A stretch of 64,000 bases of DNA from Wolfiporia cocos (taxonomy: Eukaryota; Basidiomycota; Agaricomycetes; Polyporales; Phaeolaceae). The stretch covers positions 868,001-932,000 of the forward strand of contig JACCLO010000006.1 of NCBI GenBank assembly GCA_029448655.1, given 5' to 3'. Position numbers and translations under genes: made by a program. Under the pieces are notes generated by a model. The model was given only the letters and a program-made list of their open reading frames with translations. It was not told where the DNA came from and made no database searches. Within the stretch, counting starts at the first letter, position 1; every line of letters begins with the position of its first letter. Positions 54,147 through 64,000 of the stretch are shown piece by piece.

Positions 54147-55802
54147 CTACTCGAAATCCTGCTTGTCGAGGATTTGGGCGAGAAATGAGGGGTTCTTAAC
54201 TTTGAGAACCCTGATTGCATTGACCGCTTCTTCTATGGCGGTTGCTCCGTCGCTGTCTCCATCATCCGTGTCTTCTTCAACTTCTTCAATATGAGCTGTG
54301 GGGGTGTCTTCCTCGGCTTTCCGGGCTTTTCCCTTGGAGGTGGGCTTCTTCTTCCGTTTGGGGCAGTTGCTGGAGAGGTGGCCCTTCTCTTTGCAGTTGA
54401 AGCAGCGTCCTTCGGTCTGGAGCCTGTGACGCTCTTCTGTGGACATCCGATCGATATCCATTGTGTTCAGATCTTTAGTCGGGGCTGCCGTGGCCGAGGC
54501 ACTCGGGGCCTTGGCAAGCCACTGCGGCTTCTTCTTATCATTCCCTCGTCCCTTGATAAAGGTGTTATAATTGTTTTCGTTGATGGATGCTTGTTTCATC
54601 CATTCGGTGAGAGTGACGACGGGGGGAACGATATTTATGATGTGGGTTACAAGTGCTGGTCGAATAGCTCTCTTGTATGCTGTGACGAAGAGAGGGTCGC
54701 AGTGTACGCAGTCCAACCCCGTCTTTCCTACGAGGTTGTCGAATTCGATATTGAAATTGTCAATGCTCTTCTTGTCTTGTTTGAGATCAAAGAGGTCATC
54801 ATTGGTTTTTTGTTTCTCCTCGATCGGTTCGAAGGCTGCATCGAATTCGGCACTGAACTGGGCCAGCGGGGGCAGCGCGAATGCCTGGGTGATCGGGTCG
54901 GTGTATCTGGCATAGTAGTTTTCCTTCCATTGGTTCACCCGGTCGCTTCCTTTGATGTACGACATGATGAAGAGGATCTTCTGATCGTCGGACTGATAGT
55001 CTGCTGCAAACATGGTGAACCAGGTGTTGCAGTCGTTCTTGAAGCTCTGTAGCTTCTTTCGTTCTCCTTTGAATGGTTCGGGGGTAGCAAGCTTTATACG
55101 ATTTCCTCTGGCTGGCTGAGGGGCCTGAGCACCCCATCCTAGTGGGGCTCCTCCTCCTGGTGGGCCTCCTCCTCCTGGTGGGCCTCCTCCTCCTGGTGGT
55201 CCTGCTGGATTGCCTCCTGCGCCGCCTGCTGGATTGCCGCCACCGCCCGGGGGACCTCTGCCCCCTGTGCCGCCTGGGGGACCTCCCCCTCCAGGAAGTC
55301 CTCCTCCTCCAGTCGTTCCTGTTCCAGAGGGGTTTGCTCCGACAGGATTGCTAGTGAATGGATTATTAGCCGGCGGAGGGTTATTGGCCATTCCCCCTGT
55401 GCCCTGGCTTGTGCTTCCGCTTCCCGGAATAGTACTGCCGCCCATGGCTGTACCTGCCACACCCATGGTTCCTCCGGCGGAGGGGGTGTTCGTCATCCGT
55501 TCTCCTGGTTGTTGTCCATCAGCTCGATGGATGGTAAGCGTTGGTGTCATCATATCAGCGACCGTTCCGAACCGCTCGAATGCGGCACACGTCTGATCCC
55601 AAGGATCGTTCGAGGATGGGGGAACCTGTACCCAAGTGGGTGAAAGCCTGTCTGGGGACGGGATGGTGAGGTATCCTCCTTTTGTGAAGAATCCTGCTGG
55701 GGGGTCTCTCCACTCGTATTTCTCTTCATAAGAGATTCGTCGGTATGCTTCGGGGAGTATTTCAATTAACCTGGTCGGGAGATCCGGGTCGAATTGTTGC
55801 AT
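54147..55802 (-). CDS. Gag (element B), intact
   Basis: 551 aa from ATG 55802 (MQQFDPDLPTRLIEILPEAY). Same architecture as the A Gag: a Gly/Pro-rich collagen-like run (GGGGPPGG repeats), a capsid-like region (FKNDCNTWFTMFAADYQSDD), one zinc knuckle CFNCKEKGHLSSNC (467-480), an acidic stretch and the tail AIRVLKVKNPSFLAQILDKQ. No stop, although pol of the same copy is full of them. Pol follows in the -1 frame (GGA TTT CGA GTA across the gag TAG). Confidence 0.9.
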   Translation of the reverse strand: MQQFDPDLPTRLIEILPEAYRRISYEEKYEWRDPPAGFFTKGGYLTIPSPDRLSPTWVQVPPSSNDPWDQTCAAFERFGTVADMMTPTLTIHRADGQQPGERMTNTPSAGGTMGVAGTAMGGSTIPGSGSTSQGTGGMANNPPPANNPFTSNPVGANPSGTGTTGGGGLPGGGGPPGGTGGRGPPGGGGNPAGGAGGNPAGPPGGGGPPGGGGPPGGGAPLGWGAQAPQPARGNRIKLATPEPFKGERKKLQSFKNDCNTWFTMFAADYQSDDQKILFIMSYIKGSDRVNQWKENYYARYTDPITQAFALPPLAQFSAEFDAAFEPIEEKQKTNDDLFDLKQDKKSIDNFNIEFDNLVGKTGLDCVHCDPLFVTAYKRAIRPALVTHIINIVPPVVTLTEWMKQASINENNYNTFIKGRGNDKKKPQWLAKAPSASATAAPTKDLNTMDIDRMSTEERHRLQTEGRCFNCKEKGHLSSNCPKRKKKPTSKGKARKAEEDTPTAHIEEVEEDTDDGDSDGATAIEEAVNAIRVLKVKNPSFLAQILDKQDFE

Positions 55803-55834
55803 AGGCTTGCACTTCAGTGAGTGAGCTTTGTTAG

Positions 55835-55846
55835 AGCTCGACCTTC
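55835..55846 (-). promoter_or_regulatory. self-priming primer-binding site (element B)
   Basis: G then AAGGTCGAGCT directly after the 5' LTR in element sense; complements AGCTCGACCTT at 56025-56015, 35 nt past the TATATAA box at 56060. Same arrangement as element A. Confidence 0.75.
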
Positions 55847-56388
55847 TGTTACGGATCGAATATCCGTTCAACACAAAATAACTAAGTCGAGTTACTCAGC
55901 GTATCGAGTAGCGCACTACTCGTCAGACTCCTCAGAGTCAGAGCGTTGATATACAAGCTGCGGGCTTAATTGCTCAAGCCTTTGAGAACGAGTATAAGAT
56001 CCTTGTAATTCAACAAGGTCGAGCTGAGGAACTTGACCGGTATTTACATCAGGTTATATACTACGGTCTGTTAATTGGGGTCATAGTGTCCTTGGTACTG
56101 CTACTATTAAGTCTGTCAGGCTAACAATATAAGTAATAAAGGAGAAGTGTTGCGGTTGAGCGCAACAAGGGATGAAACAGAGTACCGCTGTGGTTAGACA
56201 CAGAATATCAGCTAGAACGCGATGCGAACACGGAGAATGGGCATAGGGTTGTTATACATGAAACAGGGCCTACGGTTGAGTGGAGGCCCCTAGAAGTAAA
56301 GCGCGCGATGCAGCGGTTGAACGCTAAGTCCTCATACATAGTGACGCATCAAAGAGAATATTCAAGTGTACCTGGTGGAATCGTAACA
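55847..56388 (-). repeat. 5' LTR of element B
   Basis: 542 bp with TATATAA at 56060-56054 and predicted start at 56025 (element sense). Confidence 0.92.
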
Positions 56389-56399
56389 GTGCCTATTTG

Positions 56400-57053
56400 A
56401 GATAATTGGGGGGTTTTTTAAGTTACCTGTGGATCCCCCATGAATTTCCTGTGCATTACCCATTGTCTCTTGTCTCTGCCTGCTCCGCCACTTCTGACAC
56501 CTCACTGATGCTCAGTCTCATCATTGCTTTGCTTGTAATACTGTGTAATGTGGTGTCAAAATGTTCTTCATTTTTTGCAATCTTTTGGCAGGCATCTACA
56601 GCACAGGCCATTTATGTTACAAAAATCCCCGTGGCATGAGGCATAGATCCCTGTGGTGTGGGGTACAAATCCCCGTGGTGTGGGGTATTTACATTACAAA
56701 ATCCCCATGCCACAGGACACAAATCCCTGTGGCATGGGCCACAAACCCCCATGGAATGGGCCCCAAATCCCTGTGGTGTGGGGCACAAATCCCCATGGTG
56801 CGGGGCAGGAACAGCATGCAAAATGCGAGCTAGCAGTGCATGCGTCTTGCAGGCACCGGGCATGGGAATCTACTGGCCAACTCCCCATGTCGCAGATGCC
56901 CTATCTAATGGGAGGAGAATCAATGATGCACATGGATGCCATGCAGCAAACGTGGTGTTCATGTGCACAAAACGTGGACAAAACACGAGTGACACGCTAG
57001 CTGCATGCTAGTGAGATGCGAGCACCTACAGCACGAGCTCCCATTACTTATAG
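56400..57053 (-). mobile_element. Helitron-like unit with internal minisatellite
   Basis: 5' end TATAAGTAATGGGAGCTCGTG near 57053 (minus sense). Contains the segment ACTGATGCTCAGTCTCATC, common to all units, and the GTGGGGCACAAATCCC minisatellite. The 3' end is not clear. Non-coding; several in-frame ORFs follow the minisatellite only because its unit length suits them. Confidence 0.45.
56626..56815 (+). repeat. minisatellite, about 22-bp units
   Basis: About eight units of the type ACAAATCCC(C/T)(A/G)TGG(C/T)(A/G)TGGGG. A second tract of the same unit is at 57,392-57,590. Confidence 0.8.
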
Positions 57054-57054
57054 A

Positions 57055-57825
57055 TAGTACTTTGCACCTGGCCTCTGTAATACTTCGCCACAAACACATA
57101 ATTTAATCACTTCAATATCATATCCCAATCCATGTGTGCCTATTTGAGGCAACCAGGGAAATTCACACACAAAGCAAGGGTTTTTCAGACTTACCTGTGG
57201 ATTCCCCATGGGTTCCCCTCTTCTGTTCCTTGTCTCTGCCCACTCAGCCACTCCTCCACCACACTGATGCTCAGTCTCATCATCACTTCACTTGTAATAC
57301 TGTGTAATATGGTGTGTCAGATAATCCTGGACTTTCTTCATTTTATGCAATCTTTTGGCAGGCATCTACAGCACAGGCAATTTATGTTACAAAAATTCCC
57401 ATAGCATGGGACACAAATCCCTGTGGCAAGGGCCACAAATCCCCATGGTGTGGGGTACAAATCCCTGTGGCATGGGGCACAAATCCCCATGGCACAGAGC
57501 ACAAATCCCTGTGGTATGGGGCACAAATCCATGTAGCATTAGGGTACAAATCCCTGTGGCATGGGGCACACATCCCCATGCCACAGGGCAGGAACAGCGT
57601 GCAAAACGTGAGCTAGCAGCGCATGTGCCTTGCAGGCACTGACCATGGGAATCCACCACCCAACTTCCCAGGTGCCAGGTGCTCCATCTAATGGGAGCAG
57701 GATCGATGCACATGGATGCCACATGGCAAACATGCTTGCCATGTGCACAAAACGTGAGTGACATGCTAGCAACATGCTAGCTGCATGCGAGTGCCTCTGG
57801 CACGAGCTCCCATTATAAGAGCAGA
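57055..57825 (-). mobile_element. Helitron-like unit, tandem
   Basis: 5' end TCTGCTCTTATAATGGGAGC at 57825 in minus sense; decayed 3' hairpin near 57,095 (CTTCGCCAC). Carries the second minisatellite tract. Confidence 0.5.
57392..57590 (+). repeat. minisatellite, same unit as at 56.6 kb
   Basis: About nine units of ACAAATCCCTGTGGCATGGG type, directly following the same unique sequence (GCATCTACAGCACAGGC) as in the first tract. Confidence 0.8.
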
Positions 57826-58184
57826 CGAGTTTAATTACCCACAGCTTCACCATGGATGTTGATTGTCACTTAAGTATGACAATAAGAACATATTGGATTG
57901 TGAGTCCGCCCAACCCATCACTGAGCTTGTAATCCTGTGTCCACAACCTCCTGAGTTTTCTGGCAGGTATCTACAGTACAGACTATTTACGTTACAAAAT
58001 CCCATGGCACAGTGCAGGGAGGACGCAGTCGAATGTGCGCACCTTGCAGGTGCTGGGCATGGGAATCCACTGGCCAACTTCCTAGGTCGGTGGCATGAGC
58101 CCTATGGGACGACGGACAGCATGTGGCACACATGGAAAAGCACATGGCAGTTCCCACACAATCCACAGCCCTTTAGTATTAGGA
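57826..58184 (-). mobile_element. Helitron-like unit, 359 bp
   Basis: 3' end at 57826 (TAATTAAACTCG with a partly decayed hairpin), 5' end TCCTAATACTAAAGGGC at 58184. Closest to the units at 25.8 and 44-46 kb. Confidence 0.55.
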
Positions 58185-59325
58185 CTAGCTTAATTACCTG
58201 TGGCTTCACCACAATTTTGTATTCTAGGAGTTATTACATATCTCTGCCTGCTCAGCCACTCCTCCACCTTGCTCTTTCTCAGCCTCATTGTCACTTCGCT
58301 TGTAATACCTATGTGTCACAATACCTGTGATGCATCTCCACCAACACTCTGCCCAAAGCACCTGCTCCAACCCTCAACACCTAAGTCCCTACGTCCCAGC
58401 GCAGCAAGGGGTAACCAAGCCCAAGGTGCTGGCTCCTAAGGTAGAGGCTAGTAGTCGAGGTCACAGACAAGTGGTCTTATGTATCGCAGCAGAGAAGGTT
58501 CAAGTAGAGGGGGCTAACACCCCACAATGAGATTGACAAGTCTGGGGAGTAAGCCCCAGACAACATGGTATATATACATGAATATGCAGCAGCGCTAACT
58601 ACTGGCCATAGGGTATGCCCTAAAGCAACATGGCCTGTGCGCATGCGCCTAATAGCAGAACCAGTGACTACTTACATAATACATCATGTGACCTACAGGT
58701 TATCTTATCTGCAACGCGCAACTATCTAAAGGGATCAGGTGACTTCTGGATGTAAGTACTGGAGTTCGAGACTGGCAGGGGGCAATGGGTCCGTATGTCA
58801 GAAATGTGACATTACCTCCTCTTCATGTTTGTCATCCTGATGAAGAACTGGGCTCCACCTTGCACAGGGTGTCCTACGTGATCTTAGTGAGTGGCTGCTA
58901 GCATACTCACCCGCCCATTTCCAACGTGGGTCACAGGCTTCACTGCACCTCATCCTCTGATGCACTTGCTGACACCATCTGCTAGGGGTGGGACTTGCTC
59001 GACGTCCTTCTGGGGTGCATCATTTCCAATGGTTGCCCTCTGGTGTTTGCTGTCCTGACCTGTCACTGCGAGGTTACCCCTTGCTGCACTGGGATGTAGG
59101 GACTTAGGCGTTGAGGGTTGGAGTAGGTGCTTTGGGCAGGGCGTTGGTGGAGATGTGTCACAAGTATTGTGACACTTTGCAACCGGCACGTGCGCCTTGC
59201 AGGTGCCAGCACGCACTCAATGGGCACCCTACAGGCACCACCACGTGGCAAATGTGCTCACCATGTGCGCAAAACACGAGCGACACACTAGCGACACGTG
59301 AGTGCCTACGGCGTGAGCTCCCCTT
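58185..59325 (-). mobile_element. Helitron-like unit interrupted by a long-TIR element
   Basis: 3' end hairpin GTGGTGAAGCCAC, then AGGTAATTAAGCTAG at 58185; 5' end TCATAAGTAAGGGGAGC near 59325. Interrupted at 58.31-59.17 kb. Confidence 0.5.
58313..59171. mobile_element. element with about 115-bp terminal inverted repeats
   Basis: The left arm starts TGTCACAATACCTGTGA and runs through CATCTCCACCAAC, GCCCAAAGCACC and TAAGTCCCTAC to CAGCAAGGGGTAACC (about 58,420). The same sequence, inverted, ends at 59,171 (59,055-59,171). The middle resembles the repeat at 36.66-36.98 kb. No transposase; no clear target duplication. Confidence 0.55.
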
Positions 59326-59339
59326 ACTTATGAACACTG

Positions 59340-60404
59340 GAATTCCCCGGTCCAGTGGATTCCGGCAGATTCTGCCAGACATGAAGATATATGTCTTAAG
59401 TGTAGCACTGGATGCTACTTAAGATGTATAATGTATATGCCTTAAGTACAGCAACAGATGCTACTTAAGATGCACATATATATATGCCTTAAGCATAGGC
59501 TGGATACCACTTAAGGTATATAAGAGTATATGCCTTAAGCATAGCGCTGGACACCACTTAAGATATAACAATGAAGCTTCAGCACTGAAGCACTGAAGTA
59601 GATGCTCGCCACACTGCTCACATTTGCATTTGCATTATCCAAACTATATGCCCCATAGCTAGTCTTTCTTTGTGAGTAGATTTGTATACCACTGCAGTAG
59701 GCAAAGTACAATGGTAGTCATACAATATAAATCTATATACTGACAACATAATGTTTGTAATGGCCTACAGGGACTTAGAAATGATTTTATCATTGCAAAG
59801 GTGCAGCTTTACTTGGAGTGCCAACTGCAAAACTGAAGATAAATCAGTGAAGGCTACAGTTATACCACTTCAGCACTTGAGCACTTGCACTACACTTAAG
59901 ATGTGTGCTGTTGGCTGCTTAAGTGGTATAACCGTAGCCTTCACTGATTTATCTTCAGTTTCTCAGTTTGCCACTCCAAGCAAAGCTGGACCCTTGCAAA
60001 ACCATTTCTAAATTGTTGTGGGCCATCACAAACATTGTATTGTCCAGTATGTAGGATTATATGGGATCACATGGCTTATATGATAGCCATTGTACTTTGC
60101 CTATTGTGGCAGCATATAGATTCATTTTAAAGAAATACTGGCCATGGTCTGAATAATGCAAATGCAAATGCAAGCAGTGTGGCAGGCATCTACTTCAGTA
60201 CTTCAGTGCCGGAGCTTCATTATTATATCTTAAGTTTCATCTGGTGCTGTGCTTAAGGCATATACTTAAGTGATGTCCAGCCTACACTAAGTCATATATC
60301 GTATACACCTTAAGTAGCATCCGTTGCTATACTTAAGGCATATATACTATCAGCATCCAGCGTTTATTTTCATGTCCGGCGGAATCCGCCGGACCAGGGA
60401 ATTC
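59340..60404. mobile_element. foldback element: 1.06-kb inverted palindrome with CTTAAG repeats
   Basis: The sequence folds on itself end to end: GAATTCCCCGGTCC at 59340 pairs with GGACCAGGGAATTC at 60404, and matching continues to the centre near 59,880 (GGCTACAGTTATACCACTT against AAGTGGTATAACCGTAGCC). Both arms carry tandem units bounded by CTTAAG with a TATGC(C)TTAAG(C)A-type core. The right end adds a perfect hairpin CCGGCGGAATCCGCCGG. No coding capacity and no clear target duplication. Confidence 0.75.
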
Positions 60405-60676
60405 ATGGATGATCCGCGCGCCTAATGGATACTACAGTGCTGCACTGACCGCCCATTATACCGCGCACAAATGCTTCGGACTGCGCAAACCAGGTCACAG
60501 CCAATCCATCACATCATTACATCCCGGCAAAGAAGCATACTGTACAATCAGGTGTAACTAATAAACACACAGCATTGCTCGTATAAGTTGTCGATGTTGC
60601 ATTACTATCAGGTATCGTACAGGATGCAGCCGGGAATCGTCCTGCACTGAGCAAGAATATCCAGCGGGCGGCCCCG
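60405..60676. other. 3' flank of the second OPT gene
   Basis: No gene; 3' untranslated and intergenic DNA between the palindrome and the OPT stop codon. Confidence 0.4.
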
Positions 60677-63600
60677 TCACTCCGAGTCGGTCACCTTGCA
60701 GTAGTCCTGCAGCACGTTCGTTGAGCTTTCGGACGCGGACGCAGAAGGGCCAGAACTTACCGCATTGCCGACAGGATTGAGGGCCCATCTGTACGAGACA
60801 TAGCAGACTGGTCAATTTGGCTTTCTTACTCACGCAACGATGACACATACGTTGGGAAGTCAACTGTAAGTCCGCCGGCGCCGCCCACCGTGAACTAAGA
60901 CGATGTAAGTCGCTATCACCAGCGAGATGCACCGTGATACTCACCGAGAAGATGAAGACGAAGAGTTGTGCGCCCTAGAGACGGATCATCAGTATACGAA
61001 GGCACAGCATCGTCAGAATGGAAGCTTACTCCGTCCACGGCAGCGCCAAACAGATACTAGAATTATACATGAGCATCCATCTTCTATCGAGACGTGGCGC
61101 AGCTCTACTCACGTTGTACTTCCTGAACCATCCAGCGCGATACCTACGGATGTAGAAGTGCGACGTGAGACCGATCGCCATCCAGGTCATGATGTATCCG
61201 TTGGTTCCTCCGGCGAGGTCACCAATGTAATCTATGCGACACGCCTTAAGAATAGGAACGGATCGAAGGCGAGGGAAACACGCACATGACAGGACAGCCA
61301 TGTTGACGAGCTTGAGCCATGCCCAGTTGAAGCGCTTGTACAGCAGCCAGGGGATCACGGGCAGCGCAAGGCCAATCACGAGTCCCATGGGGACGATGAA
61401 GTATGGTCCACTGGGACTGACTGTGAAATGCACCGGGTTTATCAGCATCCACAGGACAGGATCATATTGGTCTGTGCACACGTACAGATCTCCTTGCCGA
61501 GAGCGCCCCAAAGGACGGCTGCGAGTTTACAGTTATGAATAAATGTAGAGTTATAAGACAGAAGGTGCGCACCGTTTGCGTTGTACGACTGCACCTGCTG
61601 GCCGTTCCAGACACGTGTTCCCTCGTTACTGAGCTGCAGCACAAAATCACGGTTTAGAACCTCGTAGCTCATCCGACCAATGCAACACTCACGAGAATAC
61701 TGCGCTCGTTGCGAACTACGCTCTGCATGATGACGTCTGCGCGGCATCCTCAGTTGCAAGATCTCTGGCAGTCGCCCAAACAACTCACAGTTCAGCAGAG
61801 CTCCAACGGTGGTTCCTGCCATCTGCACCGCAAACGTGGTCTATATATCGCATTCAGAATCGCGGCTAGAATGTAGCGAACCCAGCGGTACGTACTCGTG
61901 GGGGAACTGCAAATGGAGATATCAGCAAATCATGCTGAACACAAGTAAACGGACGCACTCTTCGTGTATTGACCAAGCTTGAGATCGCTGAGCATGCTAG
62001 CAGCCTGTACGAGCGGCTGACTCGAGTACAGCTCGAAGTACTGCACGACATACGTCTTCAACATCGCAGCTCACGTCAAAATCGACAACACGCACCATGT
62101 TCGCTTGCGACGAGCCAGGGACGAGCGCAGAGCCAAAGATCTGCATGAAGTACTGGATGTACGGCTGCCATCTACAGACCACATCAGCATTCTTCGACGC
62201 CACTATCCGCGAAAAGAGTGCAGACGTACGCCGTGATGGCGTACATGGCGCCGTAGAACGGCAGGATGAGGATGGCGAAGATGAGCCCGACGATGAGCGC
62301 CCACCACGGCAGCCTGGCACGTGTGTAATCTCCCCATTCACGCAACAGTCGACGCGACGACATACCCCGACTTTTCAGTGTAACAGCAGACCACTGGAAC
62401 CGAGCCGGCGAAGATGAGCAAACCGACTGGGAACACGCCGCGGAATACGTACTGGCAGTGATGAACGCTGCAAGATCCGAGTCAGCATTCTCCCGCAGAT
62501 TATCGCACAGACGTCCACGTACCGGCAACCGTGACACACGCATACCACCAGAGCGGCACTTTATGATCGTCAGCAGCCGCACGGGCACGACCCGCAGCCT
62601 GCGCTCACCCTCTTTGTAGATCTACAAACACAGTCGGTCGGTTAGCTAGCCTGCGACGCGCGAGGACGAGACTCACGCCCATGTGCTTGTAGTGGATGTC
62701 GTTGACGGGCTTTCCGCGGATGCTAGAGGCCGGGGCGGCTGTCAGCGCGGGGCGGCGCAGCGTGCTGCGATGACGTACTAGTCCATGAACGTCGCCCACA
62801 TCTGTTCGCGCATGCGCGTCAGCCGTGCGTTGCGTGCGCCAGTGTGTGGGACAGACGGCTCACCTCCTTGCCGTGCCACAGCGCGATGTGCACGACCGTC
62901 GCGCCGATGGACAGGTTGATGCCGAAGTAGTAGATCTGTGTGGATCACGGTCGGTCCCTCGCATACAGCCGAAAAGGAAGAATGCGACGCACGACTTGCG
63001 ACGAGCTGATCCATGGCTGGCCGAAGGTGTCCAGCGCAGTCCTGTTGAGAGAGCCGTCGCTGGAACGCCGCAATAGGGTAAGCAAACTCCCTGAACGACC
63101 ATGGAGCATGCGCGGGCGCTTACACGTTCAAGATGAGGTTCTGGTTATAGATCGTGCCGTTCTCGTCTGCATGAGGGAGAGGTAAGTCCGGGCGTTGTTT
63201 GCGTCAGCCAATGAGGTGACATACAGAACCTGATTTCGTTAGGTCAGCACTGTAGGACGATCTACAAGAGGGAATGCACGTACAGGTTCTGTCATCATCG
63301 ATCGGGAGAAATGGAAATGTCAATACACAAGTCTACTCATGCCACGGAAACGCACCTCCGAAATGAATGGGAAGTTCTGCGCGTGCCTGGCGATAAGCGT
63401 CAGGCGTGCGATCGTTCAACGATTCGTCGAGAACCTCACCAGACATTGCTCGCAAACACCGCGGGGAGGATGATGTAGTTCAGCATCCAGCCAACGTAGT
63501 CTACAATATCAACGATCAGCCACTCTTCCTGCCAGGACCAATGAAGAATGTGACGCACTGGAGATCTGCGTCGACAGCGGCAAGTAGAACGGCGCGCTCG

Positions 63601-64000
63601 TGATGTCTGCATAGATAACTCAGGAACCGCTACCTGTCATCTCACGAGGATGTACGCACTAGCCCAGTCGACCCCGAAGCCGAGGAGGCCCATGCCCTCG
63701 TTACCCTCCGCGCCACCGAAGATGTACGAGACCCAGTCCGAGTTGCGCGCACAGAGGCAGACGATGTTGATCGAGCCGAGAAGCGGGGCGATGTACTGCA
63801 CCGAGGCACCGATCTGTCAGCTATCTGTCTTCACGTTGGGTGGGAAGCAGCGTACCTCTGGGAACCACTATCCGTGGCGATTGCGAAGCGTATCAACGTG
63901 TCATCCCCAGGAACTGGACACCAAGCTTATCACGGACCTCATACGCAAATCTACACGGGAAGTAACTCGGATTTAGCGCATTTACCCACAATCAGAGCTA
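60677..64000 (-). CDS. OPT-family oligopeptide transporter, partial at the 5' side
   Basis: A second OPT transporter (PF03169), from the oligopeptide/PT side of the family, judged from LINPVHFTVSPSGPYF, LPWWALIVGLIFAI, WQPYIQYFMQIFGSALVPGS and WFRKYNY. The gene is split into many short exons. The last ones by eye are 61056-61030, 60974-60945, 60894-60851, 60788-60761 and 60706-60677, reading YLFGAAVDG, GAQLFVFIFS, FTVGGAGGLTVDFPT, WALNPVGNA and DYCKVTDSE then TGA. Further upstream I see DTFGQPWISSSQVVRR (about 63,040-63,000), DENGTIYNQNLILN (about 63,170-63,125), VDYVGWMLNYIILPAVFASN (about 63,505-63,445) and GNEGMGLLGFGVDWASAYIL (about 63,710-63,645). The N-terminus lies beyond 64000. I see no stop or shift in the exons I could join. 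Substrate unknown. Confidence 0.82.

Larger units (their letters stand above)
47720..56388 (-). mobile_element. Ty3/gypsy chromovirus, pol inactivated: element B
   Basis: 8669 bp including a 709-bp solo LTR inserted in the RT region; LTRs 542 bp; exact 5-bp duplication GTGCC (47715-47719 and 56389-56393). Same gene order as element A (gag, protease, dUTPase, RT, RNase H, integrase, chromodomain, ORF3) but clearly a different family. Gag is open; pol has many TGA stops, a lost protease Ser, a lost RNase H Asp and frameshifts. By eye the LTRs differ at only 3 sites, all G to A in the last 45 bp. Confidence 0.92.

Noticed and set aside
54291..55052. 253-codon plus-strand ORF
   Set aside because: Antisense to the intact Gag of element B; no homology.
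56650..57616. Open frames of 90-125 codons through the minisatellites
   Set aside because: The repetitive peptides (CGMGHKSPW type) follow from the tandem unit; no start context, no homology and present on both strands.

Overview
The window looks like a repeat-rich stretch of a filamentous fungal chromosome, most likely a basidiomycete (Agaricomycotina). I infer this from short GT-AG introns of about 50-60 nt (one carries a TACTAAC branch site), from multi-exon oligopeptide-transporter genes, and from chromodomain Ty3/gypsy, pogo, hAT-like and Helitron-like elements. No bacterial signals (operons, Shine-Dalgarno sites, CRISPR, rRNA operons) are seen. Five host genes are supported. All exon models were drawn by eye from splice signals and reading frame.

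Layout. 1-1627: minus-strand DUF4140/DUF4139-family gene running off the left edge, with one apparent frameshift; a decayed DNA-level copy of part of it lies near 4.84-5.18 kb. 7.3-8.4 kb: a SARAF/TMEM66-like gene. 8.7-11.4 kb: a 12-exon OPT transporter gene. 11.4-27.1 kb: non-genic DNA with minisatellites, a 9-bp-TSD terminal-inverted-repeat element holding a solo LTR, two hAT-like non-autonomous elements (8-bp TSDs), and a complete pogo-like transposon (20,895-23,980) with its transposase. 27,108-35,569: a structurally complete, recent Ty3/gypsy chromovirus (element A). 36-40 kb: solo LTRs, one nested inside another. 40.6-42.9 kb: a host gene fusing a diaminopropionate ammonia-lyase-like enzyme to an M20 metallohydrolase. 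44.3-46.5 kb: Helitron-like units, one interrupted by a hAT-like insertion whose empty site is preserved elsewhere in the window. 47,720-56,388: a second chromovirus (element B) with intact gag, nonsense-riddled pol and a solo LTR of the A family inside it. 56.4-59.3 kb: tandem Helitron-like units with minisatellites. 59,340-60,404: a 1.06-kb foldback palindrome. 60,677-64,000: a second OPT gene on the minus strand, running off the right edge.

Most notable: (i) both chromoviruses carry an overlapping third ORF after pol, with a helical segment and two zinc knuckles, conserved between copies although it is out of frame with pol; (ii) both encode a dUTPase between protease and reverse transcriptase; (iii) both have an 11-nt primer-binding site complementary to their own predicted mRNA 5' end (Tf1-type self-priming); (iv) the lyase-M20 gene is a single-protein version of the adjacent bacterial pair ygeX-ygeY. 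The host genes do not form a pathway; their spacing is dominated by transposon insertion.
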